From: Chryseobacterium indicum
Lineage (GTDB): Bacteria > Bacteroidota > Bacteroidia > Flavobacteriales > Weeksellaceae
DNA length: 64,000 bases
Reading direction: 5' to 3'
Assembly: GCF_021504595.1 (NCBI RefSeq)
Contig: NZ_JACSGT010000002.1
Location: 62,001 to 126,000 of the forward strand
In this document: positions 18,110 to 26,869 of the stretch, piece by piece
How positions within the stretch are numbered: position 1 is the first letter of the stretch
Layout: each line of letters starts with the position of its first letter
The notes under the pieces: model-generated
Told to the model about the DNA's origin: nothing
What the model saw: only the letters and a program-made list of their open reading frames with translations
Database searches by the model: none
Position numbers and translations under genes: made by a program

Positions 18110-19480
18110 ATGCAGAGAATTCGATACTCCAGATACCTGAAATCGATCATCGTTTTGCTTGACCTTATGGTTATTGCATCTATTTTTATATTCTTTTTTC
18201 TGAGCAGAAATGAAAGTTTAAAATACAATCAGGAAACATGGTACCAGAATTTATTTTCTCTGGCATTGTTATTTCTGTTCTGGATGCTTCTCAGCGGCAG
18301 GACAAAAATTTATAATATCCCGAGAAATCTTACCTATACTTTATTTTTAGAAAGGCTTTTAATCCATTTTTTACTTTTCATTCTGGGAGTTTTTCTTATC
18401 GGAAAGGTGAGTTACAATGTATTTTTTAATTCGGATATTTACTGGCTTTCGTTTTATCTGTTTTTCTTTATTTTCCTTGCGAAATCTTTGATTTATTTTG
18501 GAATTAAATACTTCAGAAGTCTCGGAATCAATCACAGAAATGTTATGTTCCTGAGTGAAAACAGCTCTACAGAAGTTTTAAAGAATATTTTAAAGGATAG
18601 ACGAGATTACGGTTATAAAATTTTCGACTATCAAAATGCAGAAATAAATGCTGAGGAACTGATTGATTTCTGGAAGACAAACGGAATTCATACTTTATTT
18701 ATTCCGACTGAAAACAGATATGATGAAAAGCAGGAAAGGGAAATTTTTAAATTGGCTGAAGCCAACAAAGTACATATCTCTCTGATTCCGAGCATTATTC
18801 AGAATAATTTTTTCCTGTATGATATTGGCTACATTCAGACACAGCCGATTCTCAATCAGGCAAAATATCCTCTCGATTACTACTCCAATTTTTTACTGAA
18901 AAGAACCTTTGATGTTATTTTTTCGGTAATAATTTTGGTGGGAGTCTGTTCGTGGCTTTTTCCGATTATCGCCATTTTAATACGGTCTTCATCGAAAGGT
19001 CCCGTCTTTTTTATTCAGGAAAGATATGGTTTTCATGAAGAAGTTTTTAAATGTATTAAATTCAGAACCATGGTTGTGAATGATGAATCTTCCACGAAAA
19101 CCACTTCAGAGAATGATTCAAGGATTACAACGATCGGGAAATTTTTAAGAAAAACCAGTCTGGATGAAATGCCGCAGTTTATAAATGTTCTGAAAGGTGA
19201 AATGTCGATTGTAGGACCGCGGCCGCATATGTTGGCTGTAGACGATTATTACAAACCTAAAATCGGAAGATACAGTTTAAGAAGTCTTGTAAGTCCCGGA
19301 ATTACCGGTCTTGCTCAGGTAAACGGACTTCGCGGAGATGCCGGAGATGTGGAAGTGGAAATGAACAAAAGGGTTTTGGCAGATGCCTTCTATGTAAGAA
19401 ACTGGAGTTTTGTGCTGGATCTTGTGATTATTTTAAAAACAGTTTTGCTGGTTCTTACCGGAGATAAAAATGCAAAATAA
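18110..19480 (+). CDS. Polyprenyl glycosylphosphotransferase (sugar transferase)
   Basis: Initiates exopolysaccharide, capsule or lipid-linked glycan synthesis by moving a sugar-phosphate onto undecaprenyl phosphate. 456 residues: four N-terminal helices (about residues 15-130), a Rossmann-like central region, a fifth hydrophobic segment (about 270-292) and a C-terminal bacterial_transf domain with CIKFRTM, LDEMPQFINVLKGEMS, IVGPRPH and GITGLAQVNG. The domain order is that of WcaJ/WbaP-like enzymes. No other glycan genes adjoin it, which is unusual since these genes normally sit in large clusters. Confidence 0.9.
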   Translation: MQRIRYSRYLKSIIVLLDLMVIASIFIFFFLSRNESLKYNQETWYQNLFSLALLFLFWMLLSGRTKIYNIPRNLTYTLFLERLLIHFLLFILGVFLIGKVSYNVFFNSDIYWLSFYLFFFIFLAKSLIYFGIKYFRSLGINHRNVMFLSENSSTEVLKNILKDRRDYGYKIFDYQNAEINAEELIDFWKTNGIHTLFIPTENRYDEKQEREIFKLAEANKVHISLIPSIIQNNFFLYDIGYIQTQPILNQAKYPLDYYSNFLLKRTFDVIFSVIILVGVCSWLFPIIAILIRSSSKGPVFFIQERYGFHEEVFKCIKFRTMVVNDESSTKTTSENDSRITTIGKFLRKTSLDEMPQFINVLKGEMSIVGPRPHMLAVDDYYKPKIGRYSLRSLVSPGITGLAQVNGLRGDAGDVEVEMNKRVLADAFYVRNWSFVLDLVIILKTVLLVLTGDKNAK

Positions 19481-19586
19481 TGTTTTTGGTCTACATTGTG
19501 ATATACTAAAATTTAATGTTGAAAGTGAGGCTTCGTTCAGGTATCAACTTCAATCTAATTCAATAAAAAAAGTCTAATTTAGCAGA

Positions 19587-20339
19587 ATGTTAAAAAAGTT
19601 TTTTACAGCTGTAGGAGAATACATCCTTCTTCTTGGTAAATCTATTCAGAAGCCTCAGAAAATGAGGGTTTTCTGGAAGCTGTTCATGAGAGAAATAAAC
19701 GATTTGGGAGTCAACTCTTTTGGCTTGGTGATCTTCACTTCAATATTTGTGGGAGCAGTTGTTGCGATCCAGATGTTCAATAACTTCGATGCTTCATCTT
19801 TCCCGATTCCTCCTTCTTTCGTAGGATATGCCACGAAAGCGGTTTTGGTTCTGGAATTTTCCCCGACTATTATCAGTCTGATATTAGCCGGAAAAGTAGG
19901 CTCTTACATTGCTTCCAGTATCGGAACAATGAGGGTTTCCGAACAGATTGATGCTTTGGATATTATGGGTGTAAATTCTCCCAACTTTCTGATTTTCCCT
20001 AAAATTATTGCCTGTGTAATTTTTAATCCTTTATTAATTGCCATTAGTATTGTTTTTGGTATTGCAGGAGGATATATTGCAGGAATTTTAACGGGAAACT
20101 GGACGACAAACGATTATGTTGTGGGTATCCAAATGTATATGCCTAATCTGTTTATTTATTATGCATTTACCAAAACTATTGTTTTTGCCTTTATCATTGC
20201 AACAGTTCCTTCTTATTTTGGATATAACGTGAAAGGAGGATCGCTGGAAGTTGGTAGAGCAAGTACACAGGCTGTAGTCTGGACAATGGTATTTATTATC
20301 CTTTCGGAATTGTTATTAACCCAATTAATTTTAAGCTGA
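19587..20339 (+). CDS. MlaE family ABC transporter permease
   Basis: Inner-membrane permease of an Mla/MCE lipid transporter. 250 residues with about five helices and the family's conserved segments: GAVVAIQMFNNF, LEFSPTIISLILAGKVGSYIASSIGTMRVSEQIDAL (about residues 83-120) and a C-terminal GGSLEVGRASTQAVV. Its TGA stop overlaps the ATG of the ATPase gene by one base, a translational-coupling arrangement. The MlaD-like partner is encoded at the left edge of the window. Confidence 0.92.
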   Translation: MLKKFFTAVGEYILLLGKSIQKPQKMRVFWKLFMREINDLGVNSFGLVIFTSIFVGAVVAIQMFNNFDASSFPIPPSFVGYATKAVLVLEFSPTIISLILAGKVGSYIASSIGTMRVSEQIDALDIMGVNSPNFLIFPKIIACVIFNPLLIAISIVFGIAGGYIAGILTGNWTTNDYVVGIQMYMPNLFIYYAFTKTIVFAFIIATVPSYFGYNVKGGSLEVGRASTQAVVWTMVFIILSELLLTQLILS

Positions 20340-21154
20340 TGATTGAGGTAAAAGATCTTAAAAAGAGTTTTGATGAAGTTGAAGTACTTAAAGGAATTTC
20401 AACCACTTTTGATAAAGGAAAAGTAAACTTAATCATCGGACAGAGTGGCTCCGGAAAAACGGTTTTTCTTAAAAGTTTATTGAATGTTTATCAGCCAACA
20501 TCGGGAGAAATTCTTTTCGACGGAAAAGATATTAACGTAATGACGCGTGAGGAAAAACAACATCTTCGTTCTGAAATCGGAACCGTATTTCAGGGAAGTG
20601 CTTTGTTTGATTCTTTAACGGTGGAAGAAAATATTATGTTTCCGCTGGATATGTTTACCAATTTAACATTCAGAGAAAAGAAAAAAAGGGTGTTTGATGT
20701 TATCGGAAGAGTACATCTTGATAAAGCCAACAGAAAATTCCCATCGGAAATTTCCGGCGGAATGCAGAAGCGTGTGGCGATTGCAAGAGCTATTGTAAAT
20801 AATCCGAAATATCTTTTCTGTGACGAGCCCAATTCAGGGCTTGATCCTTATACGTCTAATGTAATTGATGATCTTCTGCTCGAAATTACCAAAGAGTATA
20901 ACACGACAACTATTATCAATACCCACGATATGAATTCTGTAATGACAATTGGCGAAAAAATTGTTTACCTGAGACTTGGGATCAAAGAATGGGAAGGAAA
21001 TAAGGATGTTCTGATTACGGCAGGCAATAAAAATCTCATTGATTTCGTTTATTCATCAGAGTTATTTAAAGAACTGAGAGAATATTTGCTTGAGAATAAT
21101 AAAACGATTGATAACACAATTACAAAAATAGAAGATAATGAAAAAGGCATTTAG
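20339..21154 (+). CDS. MlaF-type ABC transporter ATP-binding protein
   Basis: Cytoplasmic ATPase powering the MlaE permease. 271 residues. Walker A GQSGSGKT is at 34-41; Q-loop VFQGSALFDSL; signature EISGGMQKRVAIARA; Walker B YLFCDEPNSGLDP; and an H-loop in NTHDMNSV. The 'FDSLTVEENIMFPL' run is characteristic of MlaF/Ttg2A ATPases. It overlaps the permease by 1 base and the next gene by 17 bases, so all three are one operon. Confidence 0.93.
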   Translation: MIEVKDLKKSFDEVEVLKGISTTFDKGKVNLIIGQSGSGKTVFLKSLLNVYQPTSGEILFDGKDINVMTREEKQHLRSEIGTVFQGSALFDSLTVEENIMFPLDMFTNLTFREKKKRVFDVIGRVHLDKANRKFPSEISGGMQKRVAIARAIVNNPKYLFCDEPNSGLDPYTSNVIDDLLLEITKEYNTTTIINTHDMNSVMTIGEKIVYLRLGIKEWEGNKDVLITAGNKNLIDFVYSSELFKELREYLLENNKTIDNTITKIEDNEKGI

Positions 21155-21755
21155 TATAGCGTTAATAGGTTTTTCTATGTTGGCTTCCGCGCAGATTTCT
21201 CTTGCGGCGAAAACGAATTTAATTTTTCCTACAGGTTCTCCTTCTTGGAAAAATATTAAAGGAACCGTAAACCAGGCAATTGAAGGAGAAGGCAAAAATA
21301 ATGTAGGTTTCAATATTGGTCTTTCTTTAAAGGCAAATCTTCCTGCCTCGTTCTTTCTAATGCCGGAATTGTATTATACTACTTTTAAAAGTGATTTTAC
21401 AGATCCTGCATCAAATACCACTTTCGATATTAAAAATAACCGTTTGGACTTACCCGTATTAATCGGGCATAAAGTTTTAGGTGATTTTCTGGGAGTGTAT
21501 GCAGGTCCGGTAGCGAGCTACAATTTGAGTAAAGAAAATACCTATAACGATTTTCAGGAAAACGCAAAAGACAATTTTACAGTAGGTTACCAGTTCGGAG
21601 CTCAGCTGGAAATTAAAAAATTTCTTGTGAATGCAAGATATGAAGGTGCTTTCAGTAAAGATTCCAGAAACTTTATCAACAAAGTTTCCGGACAGGAAAT
21701 CCGATATGATAACAGACCGAATTTATTTATGGTAGGTGTCGGATATAAATTTTAA
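21138..21755 (+). CDS. Outer-membrane beta-barrel protein (PorT-like)
   Basis: 205 residues. Signal peptide 1-19 (ending SASAQ-like at MLASAQ), then alternating amphipathic strands typical of an eight-strand barrel (LSLKANLPASFFLMPELYYTT, FLGVYAGPVASYNLS, FTVGYQFGAQLEIKKFLVNARYEGA) and a final aromatic residue (VGVGYKF) as BAM recognition signal. It overlaps the mlaF-like gene by 17 bases, which suggests a functional link to the lipid transporter, perhaps as its outer-membrane end. That link is inference. Confidence 0.78.
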   Translation: MKKAFSIALIGFSMLASAQISLAAKTNLIFPTGSPSWKNIKGTVNQAIEGEGKNNVGFNIGLSLKANLPASFFLMPELYYTTFKSDFTDPASNTTFDIKNNRLDLPVLIGHKVLGDFLGVYAGPVASYNLSKENTYNDFQENAKDNFTVGYQFGAQLEIKKFLVNARYEGAFSKDSRNFINKVSGQEIRYDNRPNLFMVGVGYKF

Positions 21756-21780
21756 CTGACGAAAATAACAACTTAATAAA

Positions 21781-21812
21781 AAAATCCTCAGATCATTAGA
21801 TTTGAGGATTTT
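21781..21812. terminator. Bidirectional terminator overlapping a coding end
   Basis: Stem AAAATCCTCA / TGAGGATTTT. On the minus strand the last codons and the stop of the 105-aa gene (stop at 21796) lie inside the hairpin. Confidence 0.75.
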
Positions 21813-22113
21813 GATTTTCACGACTGCGAAGTTCTGCTTCACGTCTTGCAATTTCTGCCGCCTGTTTTTCCAGATCTTCTTTATCTTTTTGCAATTGCTT
21901 AAATTCTTTTCTTTTCTGCTCAGCTTTTATCGCACTTCCTTTACTTACATAGCCTACCATTCCTCCGATAATTAAACCAATTCCGATTCCACCCAGAATT
22001 CCCATGATATGAGACATCTGAAGATCATTTATTGTAAAATTATTAGATGTTAAATAAAACAGCAGTATAGACAAAGCTAACAGCACAAGTCCGATAATGG
22101 TTAAATTTTTCAT
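21796..22113 (-). CDS. Small membrane protein with charged coiled-coil tail
   Basis: 105 residues: two transmembrane helices (about 4-22 and 34-57; the second is Gly-rich, GILGGIGIGLIIGGMVGY), then a highly charged helical tail (KAEQKRKEFKQLQKDKEDLEK...) predicted as a coiled coil in the cytoplasm. Not recognised beyond that; the Gly-rich second helix resembles small stress membrane proteins. Single gene with its own terminator. Confidence 0.65.
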   Translation of the reverse strand: MKNLTIIGLVLLALSILLFYLTSNNFTINDLQMSHIMGILGGIGIGLIIGGMVGYVSKGSAIKAEQKRKEFKQLQKDKEDLEKQAAEIARREAELRSRENQNPQI

Positions 22114-22204
22114 AGTGTTGTGTTTAAGTGGTTTAAATTAAAAAGCCCTATCAAATTTATTAAAATTCAACAAGGCTTTACTCAAGATTAAAATTTTGTA
22201 TAAT

Positions 22205-23011
22205 TTACATTTTACCTCCTGCAGCCTTGTAATATTCCAAAGCTTTAGGCAGGTTTTTATTAATATCTGAAATTCTTGTCTCAGGATTCGGGTGAGTAGA
22301 AAGGAATTCCGGTTGTCTGGCTCCGGTAGATGCAGCTTCCATCCTGTTCCAGAACGGGATTGCTTCTCTCGGATCGTAACCAGCCATTGCCATCAGATAT
22401 AATCCCATCTGATCTGCCTCAGATTCCTGATTTCTTCCGTATTTTAATAAAGCTACCTGAGAACCGATAGGGTAAACCTGCTGGAAAACACTTGCCCACT
22501 GGGAATTTGAGATAGATCCTCCCAAAATCTGTCCGCCGTACTGTGCAATCATAGCCTGAGAAATTCTCTCATTTCCGTGTCCTGCCAAAGCGTGAGAAAC
22601 TTCATGTCCCATTACGACAGCTAGTCCGTTTTCATTCTTTGTAACCGGTAAAATCCCTGTATAAACGGCAACTTTTCCGCCCGGCATACACCATGCGTTC
22701 AGTTCGTTACTCTGAAGAAGATTAAATTCCCATTTGTAGTTCGCAAGATCTGCAGAACGCCCAATTTGCTGATAATATCTTTCGGCAGCAGACTTTATTC
22801 TGGAACCTACACTTACCACTCTTTTTGCATCTGCAGTTCCGGAAATCACTTTGGATTTTCCTAGTGTTGTTTTGTATTCCTGAGCAGACATGGTCATAAT
22901 TTCCGAGTTATTTGCCAACTGCAGAGAAGATCTTCCCGTAATAGGGTTTGTAGTACAGGCAGCGACCGACAGAGCTATGGCTCCGATTCCAAAAATGTGT
23001 TTTATTTTCAT
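22205..23011 (-). CDS. M48 family metallopeptidase lipoprotein (LoiP-like)
   Basis: Zn metalloprotease in the periplasm, envelope quality control. 268 residues from the chosen start MKIKHIFG, which gives a clean SPII signal with lipobox SVAAC; an in-frame ATG seven codons upstream is less likely. Zinc motif HEVSH in GHEVSHALAGHGNERIS, third ligand Glu in RNQESEADQMGLYLMAMAGYDP, and a C-terminal STHPNPETRISD typical of M48B (LoiP/BepA relatives). Divergent from the DUF4251 gene. Confidence 0.88.
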   Translation of the reverse strand: MKIKHIFGIGAIALSVAACTTNPITGRSSLQLANNSEIMTMSAQEYKTTLGKSKVISGTADAKRVVSVGSRIKSAAERYYQQIGRSADLANYKWEFNLLQSNELNAWCMPGGKVAVYTGILPVTKNENGLAVVMGHEVSHALAGHGNERISQAMIAQYGGQILGGSISNSQWASVFQQVYPIGSQVALLKYGRNQESEADQMGLYLMAMAGYDPREAIPFWNRMEAASTGARQPEFLSTHPNPETRISDINKNLPKALEYYKAAGGKM

Positions 23012-23043
23012 AGTGCGAGTGTATAAGTTCAACCTTTACAATT

Positions 23044-23076
23044 TTTGTTCCAAAATAATTTTAAAGAATATATTTG
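23044..23076 (+). promoter_or_regulatory. Promoter of the DUF4251 gene
   Basis: TTTG at 23044-23047, 21-base spacer, TATATTTG at 23069-23076: both Bacteroidetes promoter elements (-33 and -7), 42 bases before the start codon. Confidence 0.5.
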
Positions 23077-23117
23077 CATATAATTTGCTATCTAAATTTA
23101 ACAATTATTTTAGTAAC

Positions 23118-23663
23118 ATGAAAAAGTATATTTCAATCATATGTATTTTTGGATTTCTGATGATCTTTCAGAACTGTTCTTCCCAAACCGCTACCGATTC
23201 TCAGAGTGTAACAGCTCTTATTAATTCTGATGATTTTTCTTTCCGTGCAGAAAGAGCAACACCCACCAATTATGACGTTATCAACATTATGAGCTCTATG
23301 CCGAATGCTACAGCAACCAGAATTCTGGATCTTTCGGGAAGTAATTATTCTATTGATCTGAGAAAGGATAAGCTGGAAGTAACGCTTCCTTATTTCGGAA
23401 GAGTTTTTAACCCTACTTATGGAAACACCACTCAAAACAGTTACAGATTTACTTCAAAAGATTTTACAGTGACTAAATCTCAAGGAAAGAGAGGAAAATC
23501 GCTCATCAAAATTAAAGTAAATGACCAGAGTTCGGTAGATGAAATTAATATTGAGGTTTTCAAAAACGGAAAGGCATTTACATCCATCAGAAGCAACGAC
23601 AGACAGCCGATTTCTTACGACGGATACATTACAAAAAATGAAGTGCAGAAAGAAAAGCTTTAA
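23118..23663 (+). CDS. DUF4251 lipoprotein
   Basis: 181 residues from MKKYISIICIFG, which begins a proper SPII signal (lipobox IFQNC, followed by SSQ); the open frame extends further upstream, but that part would cover the M48 gene's start and the promoter. The body is beta-rich with the DUF4251 pattern FSFRAERATPTNYDVINIM...YSIDLRKDKLEVTLPYFGRVF. Function unknown; common in Bacteroidetes. Its stop is 2 bases from the end of the convergent meaB. Confidence 0.82.
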   Translation: MKKYISIICIFGFLMIFQNCSSQTATDSQSVTALINSDDFSFRAERATPTNYDVINIMSSMPNATATRILDLSGSNYSIDLRKDKLEVTLPYFGRVFNPTYGNTTQNSYRFTSKDFTVTKSQGKRGKSLIKIKVNDQSSVDEINIEVFKNGKAFTSIRSNDRQPISYDGYITKNEVQKEKL

Positions 23664-23665
23664 TT

Positions 23666-24649
23666 TTACTGCTCAGATAAAAATTTTTCAACAAATAATT
23701 TTGCTTCGGTACTGGGATTAGAAATCATGGCTGAAGCATTTTTTTTGTGCTGAATGTAGGCTTCTTCGATAGAATTATTTTTTTTCATCATTGTTAAAAT
23801 ATATTCCTGAACCCAATACTCAAAACGCTTTTCTGCCTGTTGAATTCTTACTTCTTCGAAGCGGTTGGTTTTCTTTTTAAGATCTATAAAATCATTGATC
23901 TTTTCGAAAACATCATTCAGACCTTCATTGCTTAAAGCAGAACCCAGCAAAACAGGAACTTTCCAGTCTTTCTCTTTTGGCGGAATAAAATCTAAGGCTC
24001 TTTTTAATTCCAGTCTGGTATTTTTTGCTTTCTGAAGGTTATCCTGATCGACTTTATTGATGAAAATAACATCTACCATTTCCATAATTCCGCGCTTGAT
24101 GCCCTGAAGTTCGTCGCCACCGCCAATTATTTTTAAGAATAAAAAGACATCCGTAATATCGGCAACCAAAACTTCAGACTGCCCTACTCCAACGGTTTCG
24201 ATGAGAATATAATCGTAACCTGCTGCTTCGCAGATCATCATGGTTTCAAAAGTGGTATTGGCAACTCCGCCTAAAAATCCTGAACTTGGAGAAGGACGGA
24301 TAAATGCATTTTCTTCTTTGGCAAGTTCTTCCATTCGGGTTTTATCGCCCAAAATACTTCCTTTATTGATGGCAGAACTCGGATCGATGGCTAAAACTGC
24401 CACTTTTTTGCCATTGGCAATCGCCAATCTTCCGAAATTTTCAATGAATGTAGATTTTCCGGCTCCCGGAACTCCTGTTACTCCTACTCTAACCGAATTT
24501 CCCGTGAAAGGCATGATTTGTTTGAGGAGTTCTTCTGCCTGTGTTCTGTGCTCGGCTTTTTTACTTTCAACTAATGTTATGGCTTTTGCGATCAGGCGTT
24601 TATTACCTGATCTTATTCCTTCTATTAGCTCTTCTGTAGAAAATTTCAT
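23666..24649 (-). CDS. meaB: Methylmalonyl-CoA mutase-associated GTPase MeaB
   Basis: G3E-type GTPase chaperone that gates cobalamin loading and protects methylmalonyl-CoA mutase. 327 residues from MKFSTEELIEGIRSGNKR; a longer frame starting 60 bases upstream lacks homology-like sequence. P-loop GVPGAGKST, Mg-binding and switch residues in AIDPSSAINKGSILGDKTRM, GIKRGIMEMVDVIFINKVD with the NKxD base-recognition motif, and a Leu/Glu-rich C-terminal dimerisation tail. The client mutase is encoded separately at 37.2-39.3 kb. Confidence 0.93.
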   Translation of the reverse strand: MKFSTEELIEGIRSGNKRLIAKAITLVESKKAEHRTQAEELLKQIMPFTGNSVRVGVTGVPGAGKSTFIENFGRLAIANGKKVAVLAIDPSSAINKGSILGDKTRMEELAKEENAFIRPSPSSGFLGGVANTTFETMMICEAAGYDYILIETVGVGQSEVLVADITDVFLFLKIIGGGDELQGIKRGIMEMVDVIFINKVDQDNLQKAKNTRLELKRALDFIPPKEKDWKVPVLLGSALSNEGLNDVFEKINDFIDLKKKTNRFEEVRIQQAEKRFEYWVQEYILTMMKKNNSIEEAYIQHKKNASAMISNPSTEAKLFVEKFLSEQ

Positions 24650-24797
24650 TGTTTCAAAAATAAGGATTAAAGAGTGAATGGTCAATAGTGAATTCATTTC
24701 ATTTGTCAATTTTTTTAATGCTGAAAATTGACTTTTTTCTTACAAAACCTGCAGTTGAAGTTTGAAGGAAAATTCTATGAATTGATGACTGGACACC

Positions 24798-24881
24798 TAG
24801 CCCCGATTGACGCGACATCCTTTTTTTGTAAGGTAAAGAGTAATGGCAAAAAAAGATATAGCAGAAAGCGGGATTAAGCTT
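24798..24881. repeat. Structured dispersed repeat, copy 1
   Basis: Starts TAGCCCCGATTGACGCGACA and ends AGAAAGCGGGATTAAGCTT. An inner stem pairs TTTTTTTG with CAAAAAAA, and the outer CCCG pairs with CGGG. Clearly homologous to 34778-34870 (shared TAGCCC, GATTG, CATCCTTTTTT, AAAAAAGATA-AGC-GAAAGC). Confidence 0.65.
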
Positions 24882-25053
24882 CTAAAACTGTAATGATAAA
24901 ATTGTTTTTAATCACCATTCAAATGTAGTGAGAATTTTCGCTCATTTTAAAAATTCACAATTTACAAGTGAAACGGATTTCACGATTTACACTACTATTA
25001 TTTGTATTTCTTCTAAATTATGTACAATTTCATCAATGGAAACGGGAATTTCC

Positions 25054-25061
25054 TACATTTG
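25054..25061 (+). promoter_or_regulatory. Promoter -7 element for the cytochrome pair
   Basis: TACATTTG (TAnnTTTG), 22 bases before the start codon; no clear -33 TTG. Confidence 0.4.
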
Positions 25062-25083
25062 TTTGAGTAAACAGTTAAAAAAC

Positions 25084-25374
25084 ATGAAAAAACTTATCGC
25101 TGTAGCATCATTTGCTGCCGTTTTACTGGCTTCCTGTACTCCAAAAGCTTCCACAGCAGCCACTCCCGTAGCTTCCACTTCTACAGCAGAACAAATTGCA
25201 CAAGGAAAAACAATTTTCGAAAACTCTTGCGGAAGATGTCACAAATTACCAAATCCTGCTTCTCATACTTCGGTTCAGTGGGTAGGAATTATGAATTCGA
25301 TGGCTCCAAAAGCGAAGCTTACAGATGAACAGCATCAGTGGGTTTATGATTATATCGTATCTGCTAAAAAGTAA
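25084..25374 (+). CDS. Small c-type cytochrome lipoprotein (first of a tandem pair)
   Basis: 96 residues: SPII signal with lipobox LLASC (Cys about 17), an Ala/Ser/Thr linker, then a minimal monohaem cytochrome c domain with haem motif CGRCH in NSCGRCHKLPNP and a downstream Met (IMNSMAPKA) as likely axial ligand. The start is placed at MKKLIAVASF because the signal peptide begins there. Lipid-anchored, periplasmic face. 19 bases upstream of a close paralogue. Electron partner unknown. Confidence 0.8.
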   Translation: MKKLIAVASFAAVLLASCTPKASTAATPVASTSTAEQIAQGKTIFENSCGRCHKLPNPASHTSVQWVGIMNSMAPKAKLTDEQHQWVYDYIVSAKK

Positions 25375-25393
25375 ATCACAACAAAATATTTTT

Positions 25394-25684
25394 ATGAAAA
25401 AACTGATTTTAGGAACCGTTTTGGGGGTTGCAGGAATGTTAGTCTCTTGCGGACCAAAGAGTGTTGCCGTAACCGGACCGAAATATACTTCATCCGAACA
25501 ATTGGCACAGGGGAAAACAATTTTTGAAAACTCCTGCAACAGATGTCATAAATTGCCGGATCCTGCAAAACACGACGATCAGGGTTGGATCAATACGCTC
25601 AGCAGAATGGCTCCTAAAGCTAAACTGAGTGACGACCAGCATCAAATGGTTTATGATTATCTGATTTCAGCAAACAAAAAATAG
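25394..25684 (+). CDS. Small c-type cytochrome lipoprotein (second of the pair)
   Basis: 96 residues, the same length and plan as the gene before it: lipobox MLVSC, linker, haem motif CNRCH in GKTIFENSCNRCHKLPDP, and axial Met in LSRMAPKAKL. The cytochrome halves of the two proteins are near-identical in pattern, while the linkers differ, so this is a tandem gene duplication. Co-transcribed; followed by a hairpin terminator. Confidence 0.8.
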   Translation: MKKLILGTVLGVAGMLVSCGPKSVAVTGPKYTSSEQLAQGKTIFENSCNRCHKLPDPAKHDDQGWINTLSRMAPKAKLSDDQHQMVYDYLISANKK

Positions 25685-25706
25685 GCTTCCCATGAAGTCT
25701 ATTTTT
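25680..25706 (+). terminator. Terminator of the cytochrome operon
   Basis: AATAGgCTTC / GAAGtCTATT with a 4-base loop and a T run, overlapping the stop region. Confidence 0.65.
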
Positions 25707-25778
25707 GTTTTTGATTCTTCTTTATATTTTTAACACAAAAAGCGCGAAGTTTTTTTGATTTCTAATCTGTTTATTTTT

Positions 25779-25810
25779 CGTTTGCAAAGGCGTTTCACTC
25801 AGCGAATGAA
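25779..25810. repeat. Dispersed repeat fragment (CGTTTCACTCAGC type)
   Basis: GTTTGCAAAGGCGTTTCACT followed by CAGC; same core as the repeat units at 44.1-45.5 kb and at 60721. Confidence 0.6.
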
Positions 25811-25863
25811 AGCACTGAGAGAAATAATTGATAAGCAAAGCGGATTGACGATTTATTGTTCAC

Positions 25864-26856
25864 TTATTTAATTTCAATTCCTAAACCTGATTTTGTAGAT
25901 AAAATAATTTTTCCGTTTTTAACGAAACTTCCTGTCGTATAGTCATTTGAGATTAAATTCGCTCCGTCCAAATCCGCATAATCAACAAGTCCGGTTAGAT
26001 TGCAGGCAGCGGAAATTCCGACGGTAGATTCCGTCATACAGCCAATCATGATTTTGTAGTTTAGTTTTCTGGCTTTTCTGATCATTTCCAATGCAGGAGT
26101 AAGCCCGCCACATTTCATTAATTTGATATTGATGCTTTTATAATAGGGAGTTAATTTGTCTAATGATTCTAAATTCTGACAATCTTCATCTGCCATCCAG
26201 TTTGCAAAACCTTCTTTTTCTAAAATTTTATAATTATTGATTGGTCTTGGCTGCTCGAGATAAGAAAATTTTTGAACTTCAGGATTATTCTGAAGCCAAA
26301 TGCAATCTTCATCGGTAAAACTTGCATTGGAATCTAAAGCAATATTTCGGTTTAACTGTAACAATTTTTCAACGTTGTTTTTATCTAAGCCTTTGCATTT
26401 TACTTTGAATTTATTCCATGAGCTTTTTTCAATTTTTTCAATCTGATCATCGATTTCACCGACAGAAATGGTAATGGAACTTTCAACTAATTTGTCTGAC
26501 GGAAGATGATTTAATTCAATAAAACTTTTGTTTTCCAGTTTACCGAAAAGATCCCAATACGCACAATCCAATGCAGAAAGTAAAAACGGAGGCAGATTTA
26601 AATTCAATAAAAATGTAAAAAAATATTTCGGATGAATTATCTTCTGACTTTCAATGAGAGTCTGAATTTCTTTTAATTTTAAAACAAAACTTTGAAGATC
26701 AATCCTGTAATAATCGATGGCTACACATTCTCCGTAACCTTTGCAATTCTGATGAGATAATTCTATGAGCAAGGCTTCCCTCTTATCATAGTTTCCATAA
26801 GCAATTGAAAATGTTTCTTTTAAATACAACGGTCTGCGTTCGAATCTTAATTCCAT
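25864..26856 (-). CDS. Dipeptide epimerase (L-Ala-D/L-Glu type)
   Basis: Enolase-superfamily (muconate-lactonising subgroup) enzyme, 330 residues. The catalytic KxK is in NKFKVKCKG. Metal ligands are Asp in ALDSNASF, Glu in YLEQPRP and Asp in WMADEDC, and the second catalytic Lys is in INIKLMKCGGL. DLDGAN near the C-terminus matches dipeptide epimerases, which use it to bind the substrate amino group. It probably helps recycle murein peptides by epimerising Ala-Glu. Specificity in this family varies, so the exact dipeptide is inferred. Signal peptide absent: cytoplasmic. Confidence 0.85.
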   Translation of the reverse strand: MELRFERRPLYLKETFSIAYGNYDKREALLIELSHQNCKGYGECVAIDYYRIDLQSFVLKLKEIQTLIESQKIIHPKYFFTFLLNLNLPPFLLSALDCAYWDLFGKLENKSFIELNHLPSDKLVESSITISVGEIDDQIEKIEKSSWNKFKVKCKGLDKNNVEKLLQLNRNIALDSNASFTDEDCIWLQNNPEVQKFSYLEQPRPINNYKILEKEGFANWMADEDCQNLESLDKLTPYYKSINIKLMKCGGLTPALEMIRKARKLNYKIMIGCMTESTVGISAACNLTGLVDYADLDGANLISNDYTTGSFVKNGKIILSTKSGLGIEIK

Positions 26857-26869
26857 TATTAAAAATACG

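Larger units (their letters stand above)
24650..25083. other. 434-bp noncoding gap with repeats
   Basis: Holds a degenerate relative of the 9110 inverted-repeat element (GTGAATGGTCAATAGTGAAT around 24674), the structured dispersed repeat at 24798-24881, short inverted TTCAC/GTGAAA words near 24955-24985, and the promoter of the cytochrome genes at its right end. No open frame worth calling. Confidence 0.6.

Noticed and set aside
24240..24677. 145-aa plus frame opposite meaB
   Set aside because: Antisense of the conserved GTPase domain.
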